From: Pseudomarimonas arenosa
GTDB taxonomy: Bacteria > Pseudomonadota > Gammaproteobacteria > Xanthomonadales > Xanthomonadaceae
Direction: 5' to 3'
Assembly: GCF_014841215.1 (NCBI RefSeq)
Contig: NZ_JACYTR010000020.1
Location: 1 to 64,000, forward strand
Length of the DNA stretch: 64,000 bases
The number at the start of each line of letters is the position of its first letter. Positions within the stretch are counted from its first letter, which is position 1. A program made the translations under genes and the position numbers. The notes beneath the pieces were generated by a model. It was not told where the DNA came from, did no database searches, and was given only the letters and a program-made list of their open reading frames with translations. This document shows, piece after piece, positions 57,149-64,000 of the stretch.

Positions 57149-58113
57149 GCGGCAGTCTCCTCGTGCAAAGCGCAAAACTCGTCGAGCCCCAGCGCCAGAT
57201 TGATGTTTTGCAGGGCCTGTGAAGCCGCGCCCTTGAGCAGATTATCGAGACAGCACACCACGATGCCACGCCGGCCATCGGCCGACAGCGTGAGCCCGCC
57301 TATCGATGCGCCCGGGCGACCGGCGATCCGGCTGACCCAGGGTGCTTCAGCCTGTAGTTCCACCATCGGCTCATCCGCATAGGCTTCGACATAGCGCTGC
57401 CAAAGTGCATCCCGGCTGGCGGCGTCCTTCAGATGGAAATTCACCGTCATGCTGATGCCGCGGAAGTGCGCCGCCACGTGCGGCATGAACTCCACCGGGT
57501 GATCGAGATGCCGGCTGACTTCGGCTTCGTGAATATGCCCCGCCAGACTGTAGGGCATCAGATTATCGTGCAATTTGGCCGGGTTGTTCTTGTCTGATGG
57601 CGTGGTGCCAGCACCCGAATAGCCGCTGACGCCAAAACACTGCGCTGGGCCGTTCAGCAGGCCGCGCAGTGGCGCCAGGGCCAGTTGCATGGCGGTGGCG
57701 TAGCAACCTGGATTGCTGATCCGACGCTGACCACGGCAGGCGAGCCGGGTCAGCTCCGGCAGGCCGTAGTACCAACTGCCGTCGAAACGGTAGTCGGCCG
57801 ACAGATCGAGCACCAAGGTGTCCGGCGCCAAGGCGTCGATCGCCTCCACATAGGGTTTCGCTGCCTTGTTTGGCATCGCCAACACCAGCACATCGACGCC
57901 GGCCTTGGCTGCCTGCTCGGGCGAATGCGCAACGCATAGGTGCTTGCGCGCATATCCAGGCAGAAAGGCCGACAGCGCGCGCCCCGCCCACTCGCGCGAG
58001 GACACAAAGCCAAGTTGCAGGTGCGGGTGACGTTCAATCAGGCCAATCAGTTCGATGCCAACATAACCACGAGCTCCGACAAGACCGACGCTGTACTGCT
58101 TCATCGGGTTCAT
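57145..58113 (-). CDS. argC: N-acetyl-gamma-glutamyl-phosphate reductase
   Basis: The 322-residue NADPH-dependent enzyme reduces acetylglutamyl phosphate to the semialdehyde. The nucleotide-binding N-terminus is [17 protein letters not shown], and the catalytic cysteine lies in [31 protein letters not shown] and [12 protein letters not shown]-like segments follow. The start at 58113 overlaps the upstream stop as ATGA; the ATG three codons further in (58104) has the better-spaced AAAGGA site and is an alternative. Confidence 0.96.
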   Translation of the reverse strand: MNPMKQYSVGLVGARGYVGIELIGLIERHPHLQLGFVSSREWAGRALSAFLPGYARKHLCVAHSPEQAAKAGVDVLVLAMPNKAAKPYVEAIDALAPDTLVLDLSADYRFDGSWYYGLPELTRLACRGQRRISNPGCYATAMQLALAPLRGLLNGPAQCFGVSGYSGAGTTPSDKNNPAKLHDNLMPYSLAGHIHEAEVSRHLDHPVEFMPHVAAHFRGISMTVNFHLKDAASRDALWQRYVEAYADEPMVELQAEAPWVSRIAGRPGASIGGLTLSADGRRGIVVCCLDNLLKGAASQALQNINLALGLDEFCALHEETAA

Positions 58114-59420
58114 CCTTTCAGGCTCGGCGGACGCACGCGACAGTGCTCGATCGAAAACTTGACGTCGTTGAACGATTCCAGGCCATACCAGAACACGTGC
58201 CAGCGGGCGTCCTTGATGCAGCCCTCGGCCTCACTGTAATAGAAATCATTGATCGCATTGCCGTTGCGCGAGCGCCAGAACAATTTCGGATTTTCCGCGC
58301 GCATCACCGACCAGGCGGCGCGGCCCAGACCTTCGCCCTGCGCATCGTCGCTCACCGCAAACTTGTCCAGATAGGCGATGCCCTTTTCCTTGGTCAGGAT
58401 CAGCGCGGCACGGTAGTGTTCCGACACGTAGACCTTGTAGGGCTTGGTGGTTTCGAAATAATCCGGCGCCAGCTTGCGACCGAAACCTGACTCGATCAGC
58501 GTGGTGAGCTTCGTGAGGTCGAGCTTGTCCCAGCGAGTGACACGCCGAATCCGTTCACCGCGGCGCACCAAGGTGCCCGAGCCGCGATGGGTGAACAGCT
58601 CCTTGGCCAACTCGTCCGGGCGGGTGATCGATACCGAGGATGACGGCGGCAGTTGCATCAGCAGGTCATGAATCTGCTCGATCTTCACCTTCATGCCCGA
58701 ATGCAGCCAGGGCTGCTTGGTGAGCTCGTCGTATTCGGTGCTGAGGTTGATCGAGTCGATCACCCTGCCCTCACCATTCAGCAAGCCGCCGGTGCCAGTC
58801 AGGAAGATGATCTTGTAAGGTTGCAGGCGCTTAACCAGCTCATTGGCTGCCCAGTCGGCATTGATATTGAGGATCTGGCCATCACGGGTTTCGCCCAGCG
58901 AGCCGATCACCGGGATCGACTGTGCGTGCATGGCGGCCTCGATACCGCTCAAGTGCACCTCGACCACCTTGCCGACCAGGCCATACTTGCGCCGGCTCAG
59001 CAGCTCGGACTCGAATACGCCAGAGGTAATCGAGGTGGCTCGGACGCCGGCCGCCTGCAGCGCCTCGACCAGGTTCAGGTTTTCCTGCTGGCACACTCGA
59101 CGCACTACCCGCAGCACGTCGGGCGTGGTGACGCGCAGCCCGTCGCGGGTTTCCTTTTCGATGCCGGCCTTGTGCATCTCCTCATCGAGCTGCGGGCCAG
59201 CGCCGTGCACCACAATCGGCGTCAAGCCGACCTGCTGCAGGAAGGCCAGCGAGCTGACCAGGGCGTCGAGATCGTCGCGCAAGATGGCGCCACCGACCTT
59301 GACTACGGCAAAGCGCGCGGCATCGACCTGCGAAAAGCGCTTCAGGTACTGCTGGATTTCCTTGGCGCTCGCCATGTTGGAGAGCAGCCGGACGATGGTG
59401 GAACGAAGCTCCTGGGACAT
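58110..59420 (-). CDS. argB: Bifunctional N-acetylglutamate synthase/kinase (NAGS-K)
   Basis: The 436-residue protein fuses an amino-acid kinase domain (about 30-290) to a GNAT-like acetyltransferase domain (about 295-436), as known from Xanthomonas. It can make acetylglutamate and phosphorylate it, the first two steps. Kinase marks are [29 protein letters not shown] and [20 protein letters not shown]; the acetyltransferase part has [37 protein letters not shown] and [14 protein letters not shown]. In this family the kinase is the usual point of arginine feedback. It lies three bases after the argE stop. Confidence 0.96.
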   Translation of the reverse strand: MSQELRSTIVRLLSNMASAKEIQQYLKRFSQVDAARFAVVKVGGAILRDDLDALVSSLAFLQQVGLTPIVVHGAGPQLDEEMHKAGIEKETRDGLRVTTPDVLRVVRRVCQQENLNLVEALQAAGVRATSITSGVFESELLSRRKYGLVGKVVEVHLSGIEAAMHAQSIPVIGSLGETRDGQILNINADWAANELVKRLQPYKIIFLTGTGGLLNGEGRVIDSINLSTEYDELTKQPWLHSGMKVKIEQIHDLLMQLPPSSSVSITRPDELAKELFTHRGSGTLVRRGERIRRVTRWDKLDLTKLTTLIESGFGRKLAPDYFETTKPYKVYVSEHYRAALILTKEKGIAYLDKFAVSDDAQGEGLGRAAWSVMRAENPKLFWRSRNGNAINDFYYSEAEGCIKDARWHVFWYGLESFNDVKFSIEHCRVRPPSLKG

Positions 59421-59423
59421 TGC

Positions 59424-60506
59424 TTAACTCAGAATTCGAAGATAGTGATGGGCGACGGTATTCAGCTGCTCCAGCGCGACCCACTCATCCGCGGTATGCG
59501 CCTGGGCGATGTCACCCGGCCCGAACACCAGGGCAGTCATGCCGGCAGCCGAGAACAGCGAGGCCTCGGTCCAGAAATCCACCGCATGACCGATCGGCAA
59601 ACCGCAGTCATCGGCCAGATCGCGCGCCTTCAGGCGCCGCGCCTCGGCATCGGCCACCTCACCGGCCGGCAAGCTCGGCCCCATGAAGGTCTGCTCATAG
59701 GAGGCCAGATGTGCTTCGCTGACAAATGAGCGAAACTGCTGGTGTAAGTGATCCAGACTCATCGACGGCAGCGGCCGGAAGCCAAAGCGCAGCTCGGCCG
59801 CCGGCGCAATCACATTGGCCTTGATGCCCCCCTCGATGCGACCGATATTGAAGCGCAGGCCGGTCAATCCGCCAAAGCGCTGATGCTCCTGCGCACGGAC
59901 GAAGTCCAGTGCCTGCTGGCCCCAGCCCACCGCCGCATGCAGGGCGCTGGAGCTCAGCGCGTCGAGGCTGGAGGCATGCCCTGCCCGACCCTGGAACTTC
60001 ATCAGCACCGAACAGATACCGCGATGCGCCAGCACTGCTTCAGCCTTGGTCGGCTCGGCGACCAGGACCTCCTTGAACGCATGCCCTTGGGCCAAGAAGC
60101 CGGCGATGCAGCGAGCATCATTGGCTTCTTCATCGCTGCTGAACAGGAAGGCCGCATCGCCTTCGCTGCGTGCGGCGACAGCCAGCAAGCACGCTGCCGC
60201 GCCCTTGATATCGCAGGCACCAAGACCAATAGCCCGATCGTTCTGAACACGCAGCTTGAACGGGCTGGCAGTCCAGTGCGGCGAGTCTGGCACGGTGTCC
60301 ATGTGTACATTGATCAACCGCGTCGGATTGCCGCGCGTGGCCAGTAGGGCTATCGCACCGGCGCCGAAGTCGGTCAGCTGGAACTGAAAGCCCGGCAGTT
60401 GCTGCTGCAAATAAGCAAACATGCCGTCGGTGCCTATGTTGCGCGGCGGATTGCGGCTGTCGAAACCGACAAGGGCGTCGAGATGCCGGAGGATGTCATC
60501 CAGCAT
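59424..60506 (-). CDS. argE: Acetylornithine/acetylcitrulline deacetylase
   Basis: The 360-residue M20-family metal hydrolase removes the acetyl group. Zinc-site motifs are LINVHMDTVPDSP, the catalytic SSDEEANDARCIAGFL and VAEPTKAEAVLAHRGICS. Because the operon encodes acetylornithine carbamoyltransferase, the substrate here should be N-acetylcitrulline, as in Xanthomonas. The start at 60506 shares one base with the argG stop (TGATG) and follows GAGGTGA; an ATG seven codons upstream is unlikely. Confidence 0.93.
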   Translation of the reverse strand: MLDDILRHLDALVGFDSRNPPRNIGTDGMFAYLQQQLPGFQFQLTDFGAGAIALLATRGNPTRLINVHMDTVPDSPHWTASPFKLRVQNDRAIGLGACDIKGAAACLLAVAARSEGDAAFLFSSDEEANDARCIAGFLAQGHAFKEVLVAEPTKAEAVLAHRGICSVLMKFQGRAGHASSLDALSSSALHAAVGWGQQALDFVRAQEHQRFGGLTGLRFNIGRIEGGIKANVIAPAAELRFGFRPLPSMSLDHLHQQFRSFVSEAHLASYEQTFMGPSLPAGEVADAEARRLKARDLADDCGLPIGHAVDFWTEASLFSAAGMTALVFGPGDIAQAHTADEWVALEQLNTVAHHYLRILS

Positions 60507-61759
60507 CAGCGATTCACCTCGGCCCACAGGGTCGAACTCATGCCGTACAGGCGGATAAATCCTTCGGCCTCGGCCACGCCCCAGTCGGCCGATTGGGCAT
60601 AGGTCGCACCCTTGGCCTGCAGCAGATGCTTGGAACGCACGGCCACCGCATCGAGCTGGGCTCCGGCGGTGAACAGATCGACCTCTCCGGTCACGCAGCG
60701 CTGCGAGCTGGCCAGGAAGGCTTCCAGATCCGTCTTCAGCGGATCGTTAAAGAAGCCCTCGTAGACCAGCTCCACCCACTTGCGCGCCATCAGCGGCTTG
60801 AAGCGGTTCTGCTGCTTGCTCAATACCGCCTCTTCCAGCGCCCGATGCGCGGTCAGCAGAGCGAACAGGCCCGGAGCCTCATACACGATACGGCCCTTCA
60901 GGCCGATTGTGGTGTCGCCGGTGTACATGCCACGGCCTACGCCATAGCGCGCCAACTCCTTGTTCAGCCGGGCCAGCAGGGCTGCACCCGGCAGGCGCTC
61001 ACCGTTGAGACTGACCGCCTCGCCTTGCTCGATGCCCAACGTCAGCTTCAATGGCTCAGCCGGCCAGTCTTTGCGCGGCGCGCACCAGCCACGCGCTTCG
61101 TCGCCGGGCTGTTCCCAACGATCGATTTCGCCGCCCGAAAGAGTCACGCCAAGCAGGTTCTCGTTGATGGTGTACTGCTTTTGCTTGGCGCGCACGCCAA
61201 AGCCTCGCTGCTCGAGATAGGCCTGCTCGTATGCACGCACTTCCTTGTGCTCTTTCTGGATCTCACGGATCGGCGCCAGAATGGCGTAGTCGCCCTTGGC
61301 CTTCACCGCGAGATCAAAACGCACCTGATCATTGCCCATGCCTGTGCAGCCATGGGCGACGATCTTGGTTCCGAGCTCCGCACAACGTTGCAGGGCCGCA
61401 TCGACAATCAGATAGCGGTCCGACACCAGCAGCGGATACTGCCCCTGATAGCCCTCACCGGCCCAGACAAAGGGTTTGACAAAGCCCTCCCAGATCGCCG
61501 GCCCACCATCTACCGTCACATGCGAGGCCACACCCAGCTCTTTGGCCCGCTGTTCAATATACGCACGCTCCTCGGCATCGACACCCCCGGTATCAGCGAA
61601 CACCGTGTGCACTTCATAACCCTGCTCCTGCAAATACGGTACGCAGAAGCTGGTGTCGAGACCGCCGGAAAAGGCGAGGACGGCTTTGTTGGAGCCGTGA
61701 TCGGTGATTGGTGATTGGTGATTGGTTTGTTGCGCGTTGTCTGACATATTGAGGCTCAT
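60506..61759 (-). CDS. argG: Argininosuccinate synthase
   Basis: The 417-residue enzyme joins citrulline and aspartate with ATP. The ATP pyrophosphatase loop is [18 protein letters not shown], and the citrulline/aspartate sites include [14 protein letters not shown] and [16 protein letters not shown]. About twelve codons at the N-terminus ([13 protein letters not shown]) come from the dispersed GTGATTGG repeat, so the family-conserved part begins only near residue 26. The start is uncertain between 61759 and 61747, neither with a strong ribosome binding site. Confidence 0.95.
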   Translation of the reverse strand: MSLNMSDNAQQTNHQSPITDHGSNKAVLAFSGGLDTSFCVPYLQEQGYEVHTVFADTGGVDAEERAYIEQRAKELGVASHVTVDGGPAIWEGFVKPFVWAGEGYQGQYPLLVSDRYLIVDAALQRCAELGTKIVAHGCTGMGNDQVRFDLAVKAKGDYAILAPIREIQKEHKEVRAYEQAYLEQRGFGVRAKQKQYTINENLLGVTLSGGEIDRWEQPGDEARGWCAPRKDWPAEPLKLTLGIEQGEAVSLNGERLPGAALLARLNKELARYGVGRGMYTGDTTIGLKGRIVYEAPGLFALLTAHRALEEAVLSKQQNRFKPLMARKWVELVYEGFFNDPLKTDLEAFLASSQRCVTGEVDLFTAGAQLDAVAVRSKHLLQAKGATYAQSADWGVAEAEGFIRLYGMSSTLWAEVNR

Positions 61760-61831
61760 AGCTTTAGGTAGAAAGGTTCGGCGTGTCGGCAACCCGCTTT
61801 GGCGAATCACCAATCACCAATCACGAATCAC
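61702..61831. repeat. GTGATTGG inverted repeat pair flanking the argG start
   Basis: GGTGATTGGTGATTGGTGAT at 61703 onward and CACCAATCACCAATCACGAA at 61809 onward are inverted copies separated by about 80 bases that hold the argG start codons. The left copy is translated as part of argG, and the right copy touches the argF' stop. The same repeat type frames the narK-narG gap. Confidence 0.85.
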
Positions 61832-62853
61832 AGGCCGTGCTGCGCGCGCATCAGCGCGCTCATCACGGCCTTCTGCACATGCAACCGGTTCTCGGCTTCG
61901 TCGATGGCGATGCAGGCCGGTGAGTCCATGACCTCGTCGGTGGCCTTGATATTGCGACGCAGTGGCAGGCAGTGACTGAACACACCGTTGCGTGTCAGGG
62001 CCATCTTGGTGCTGTCGACGATGAAGTGCTTGTACTGATCGCGGATCGGCTTTTCGTCCGCCCAGTTGCCGAAGTACGGCAGTGCGCCCCAGCTCTTGGC
62101 ATAGACCACATCGGCGTCTTTGTAAGCTGACTCAATGTCATGGCTGACGGTGAGTGCGCCGCCGGACTCGGCCACGTTCTGCTCAGCCCAGTCCATATAG
62201 CGCTCATCCAGCACGTAGTCGGGCGTTGGGCACAACAAAGTGACGTCCATGCCGAGCCGGGTGGCGATGGTCAGAGCTGAGTTGGCGACCGCGGTGTTCA
62301 GCGCCTTGGGATGGTAGGTCCAGGTCAGCACGTATTTCCTGCCGCGCAGATCCTTGCCGAAGCGCTCGCGCAGGGCCATGGCGTGGGCCAGTTCCTGACA
62401 GGGATGAGTGATCGTTTCCATGTTGATCACCGGCACGGTGGCGTACTTGGCAAAGCCGTTCAACACCTTGTCCTGGCGATCGACCGACCAATCGACGAAT
62501 TTGGGGAAGGCGCGTACGCCGATCATGTCGACATAGCGACTCAGTACTCGGGCCACTTCGGCGATGTGTTCTTCGGCTTCGCCGTCCATCACCGTGCCGA
62601 AATCGAACTCGACCGGCCAGGCATCCTTGCCCGGCTGCAGCACGATCGCCTTGCCGCCCAGCTGCCAGGCGCCTAGTTCGAAGCTGGTGCGGGTGCGCAT
62701 CGATGGGTTGAAGAACAACAGGGCGATTGAGCGGCCCTCCAGCTGCTTGCCCAGCTTGGAGCGCTTGAACGCCTCTGCCTCATCCAGCGTGGCGTTGAGC
62801 TCGGCAACGCTCCAGTCCTGTGTGTTGAGAAAGTGTTTGATCGGAGATGACAT
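61828..62853 (-). CDS. argF': N-acetylornithine carbamoyltransferase (AOTCase)
   Basis: The 341-residue enzyme carbamoylates N-acetylornithine to N-acetylcitrulline. It follows the Xanthomonas campestris AOTCase closely: MSSPIKHFLNTQDWS at the start, FFNPSMRTRTSFELGAWQLG (carbamoyl phosphate site), FPKFVDWSVDRQDKVL, NMETITHPCQELAHAMAL, LTWTYHPKALNTAVANSALT and FSHCLPLRRNIKATDEVMDS with the lysine that is carboxylated in that enzyme. It is not an ornithine carbamoyltransferase. It is the first structural gene of the operon, 50 bases after the attenuator-like terminator. Confidence 0.97.
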   Translation of the reverse strand: MSSPIKHFLNTQDWSVAELNATLDEAEAFKRSKLGKQLEGRSIALLFFNPSMRTRTSFELGAWQLGGKAIVLQPGKDAWPVEFDFGTVMDGEAEEHIAEVARVLSRYVDMIGVRAFPKFVDWSVDRQDKVLNGFAKYATVPVINMETITHPCQELAHAMALRERFGKDLRGRKYVLTWTYHPKALNTAVANSALTIATRLGMDVTLLCPTPDYVLDERYMDWAEQNVAESGGALTVSHDIESAYKDADVVYAKSWGALPYFGNWADEKPIRDQYKHFIVDSTKMALTRNGVFSHCLPLRRNIKATDEVMDSPACIAIDEAENRLHVQKAVMSALMRAQHGL

Positions 62854-62902
62854 TGAGGGACTCCAGCCAGCGTTTTAGTTGAATTCGAGGGCCCAGAAAC
62901 GC

Positions 62903-62962
62903 AAAAACCCAGCACAAGGCTGGGTTTCGTCAAGACACGAACCGGCGTCGCGTCTACCCAGC
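62903..62962 (-). promoter_or_regulatory. Attenuator: alternative antiterminator and terminator hairpins upstream of argF'
   Basis: On the minus strand AAACCCAGC-CTTGT-GCTGGGTTT (62927 to 62905) followed by more T is an intrinsic terminator. Its 5' arm can instead pair with GCTGGGT (62962 to 62956), which overlaps the stop codon of the leader frame. Between these arms AGACGCGA and TCGTGTCT pair with one G-U, giving an inner hairpin stacked on the outer helix. The two foldings are mutually exclusive at ACCCAGC, the classical attenuator arrangement. The structure is by eye; energies were not computed. Confidence 0.75.
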
Positions 62963-63055
62963 GAGATCGGGCAGTGAGCGTCGGCGCGCGCGCGAAGTCA
63001 TGCCGGCCGCGAGGCGGGCCGAGCTGACGACAGCGGGAGCGGAGTACAGGTTCAT
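62954..63055 (-). CDS. Putative arginine leader peptide
   Basis: A 33-codon frame starts MNLYSAPAVV, contains SRARRR at residues 21-26 (CGC, CGC, CGA, CGC for arginine with one intervening Ala) plus an earlier Arg14, and ends SLPDLAG then TAG. Ribosome stalling at these codons under low charged tRNA-Arg would leave the downstream GCTGGGT arm free to form the antiterminator; completing translation would cover it. No strong ribosome binding site is seen; ATG at residue 19 could be used instead. Peptides of this kind are often missed by gene callers because they are short. Experimental status unknown to me. Confidence 0.6.
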   Translation of the reverse strand: MNLYSAPAVVSSARLAAGMTSRARRRSLPDLAG

Positions 63056-63063
63056 GGCCGCCG

Positions 63064-63094
63064 AGTGTGCATCGGAACGTGTTGCGATGCAACA
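63064..63094 (-). promoter_or_regulatory. Weak promoter candidate and palindrome before the arginine leader
   Basis: On the minus strand TTGCAT (63087-63092) and CACACT (63064-63069) are 17 bases apart, just ahead of the leader frame. The palindrome TGTTGC-ATC-GCAACA overlaps the -35 element and might be an operator. The -10 match is poor, so this is tentative. Confidence 0.3.
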
Positions 63095-63180
63095 GGCGCG
63101 GCCTGACCGTTCAGCCGCGTGATGGATGCTTTGACGCGAATGTGCAAAATGGGCTTCCCCTGCTCGCCTGAGGAAACACC

Positions 63181-64000
63181 ATGAAGTGGCAACGCGCACG
63201 GCAAAGTCAGAACGTGGAAGACCGTCGTGGGCAGCGGGCTCCGGCAATGCGTGGCCTGCCCAAGATGGGGCTGGGCGGCATCGCCCTGGTGCTTATCGTA
63301 GGCTGGTTCATGGGCGTATCGCCGGTGGAGATGTTGAGCCTGCTTACGCAACAGGGCGGCACATCAGCAGGCTCGTCGTCGTCCTCGGCACCGCCCACCT
63401 CGCCGCAGGCGCAACAGGAAGCCAGGTTCATTGCGGCCATCCTCGGTGAAACTGAGGATGTCTGGGGGCGCATCTTCCAGCAAAGCGGCCAGACCTACCC
63501 CGCCCCAACCCTGGTGCTGTTTTCAGGCCAGGTGCGTTCGGCCTGCGGCGCCGCCAGCTCCGCCGTCGGTCCGTTCTATTGCCCGGGCGACAAACAGGTC
63601 TATCTGGATACCGAATTCTTCGACCAGATGGACAAGCGGCTCGGCGGTGGCGGTGACTTTGCCGAAGCCTACGTCATCGCCCACGAAGTAGGCCACCACG
63701 TGCAAACGGTGACCGGTACCAGTCGGCCGGTGGTCGAGGCACGTCGCAGCGGCCAGAACGTTGAAGGCGCCGACGGACTGCTGGTGCGACAGGAACTGCA
63801 GGCCGACTGCTTCGCTGGTCTGTGGGCGCACCACGCGCAAGCGCGCCACGACTGGTTGGAGGCCGGCGATATCGAGGAAGCGCTGAGCACCGCAACCGCG
63901 ATTGGTGATGACCAACTGCAAAAGCAGGCGCGCGGCACCGTAGTACCCGACTCCTTCACCCATGGTTCCGCCGAGCAACGGGTGCGCTGGTTCAAGATCG
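63181..64000 (+). CDS. YpfJ-type neutral zinc metallopeptidase, cut by the window edge
   Basis: The visible 273 codons encode a protein with an N-terminal membrane anchor (GLGGIALVLIVGWFMGVSP, about 32-50), a Ser/Pro-rich linker and the YpfJ domain. This has VLFSGQVRSACGAASSAVGP, FYCPGDKQVYLDTEFF, the zinc motif AYVIAHEVGHHVQ (HExxH) and RQELQADCFAGLWA with the third ligand. The family is thought to act as a membrane-anchored periplasmic protease of unknown substrate. GAGGAAACACC precedes the ATG. It diverges from the arginine operon; the stop codon lies beyond 64000. Confidence 0.9.
   Translation, partial: MKWQRARQSQNVEDRRGQRAPAMRGLPKMGLGGIALVLIVGWFMGVSPVEMLSLLTQQGGTSAGSSSSSAPPTSPQAQQEARFIAAILGETEDVWGRIFQQSGQTYPAPTLVLFSGQVRSACGAASSAVGPFYCPGDKQVYLDTEFFDQMDKRLGGGGDFAEAYVIAHEVGHHVQTVTGTSRPVVEARRSGQNVEGADGLLVRQELQADCFAGLWAHHAQARHDWLEAGDIEEALSTATAIGDDQLQKQARGTVVPDSFTHGSAEQRVRWFKI

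Noticed and set aside
58653-59729. Plus-strand open frame of 358 codons
   Set aside because: It is antisense to the NAGS-K and argE genes; codon pattern and content are those of a shadow frame.

Overview
The window looks like a chromosomal segment of a GC-rich gammaproteobacterium of the Xanthomonadales (Xanthomonadaceae or Rhodanobacteraceae type). Three markers support this. The arginine genes encode the acetylornithine carbamoyltransferase variant and an acetylglutamate kinase-acetyltransferase fusion, both typical of xanthomonads. The L36 protein is of the short type-B form found in Xanthomonas. The intergenic spaces carry CCGGGATCC- and CCTTCGACAGGCTCAGG-type palindromes that are common in such genomes. 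No phage, insertion sequence, CRISPR array or conjugation module was seen.

Layout. 1-2.8 kb holds small stress-type genes (GNAT, DUF3096, lipoprotein, CsbD, lmo0937-like). 3.0-15.9 kb is a respiratory nitrate reductase operon, narK2-narG-narH-narJ-narI-parvulin-narK1-carbonic anhydrase, behind two FNR-like boxes. An exact 5 x 210 bp tandem array that repeats the end of narJ splits narJ from narI. 15.9-34.4 kb contains three large multidomain signalling proteins of the c-di-GMP type, a LuxR regulator with a degenerate receiver, a DUF938 methyltransferase, a duplicated ABC permease, a secreted heparinase-like protein, rpmJ, an agmatine-to-putrescine pair (aguA, aguB) and a TraB-family protein. 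34.5-40.2 kb has exonuclease I, a giant secreted metalloprotease-like repeat protein and tRNA-Val. 40.2-55.8 kb holds mostly housekeeping genes: cysS-sufE, phasin, a TPR-like protein, carA-carB-greA-(conserved gene)-recJ, a SUMF1 lipoprotein, rnd and tRNA-Pro.

55.8-63.1 kb is a complete arginine operon on the minus strand, argF'-argG-argE-argB/A-argC-argH. Upstream of it lies a short reading frame with an Arg-codon cluster, followed by overlapping antiterminator and terminator hairpins. This has the form of a transcription attenuator and is the most interesting signal in the window. The last gene, a YpfJ-type zinc metallopeptidase, runs off the right edge.

The gene sets link up. carAB supplies carbamoyl phosphate to the AOTCase step, arginine-derived agmatine can be recycled to putrescine by AguA and AguB, and the nar operon gives anaerobic nitrate respiration. 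Start codons were chosen from family length, conserved residue numbering and Shine-Dalgarno spacing. All function calls rest on recognising motifs by eye; no database search was run.
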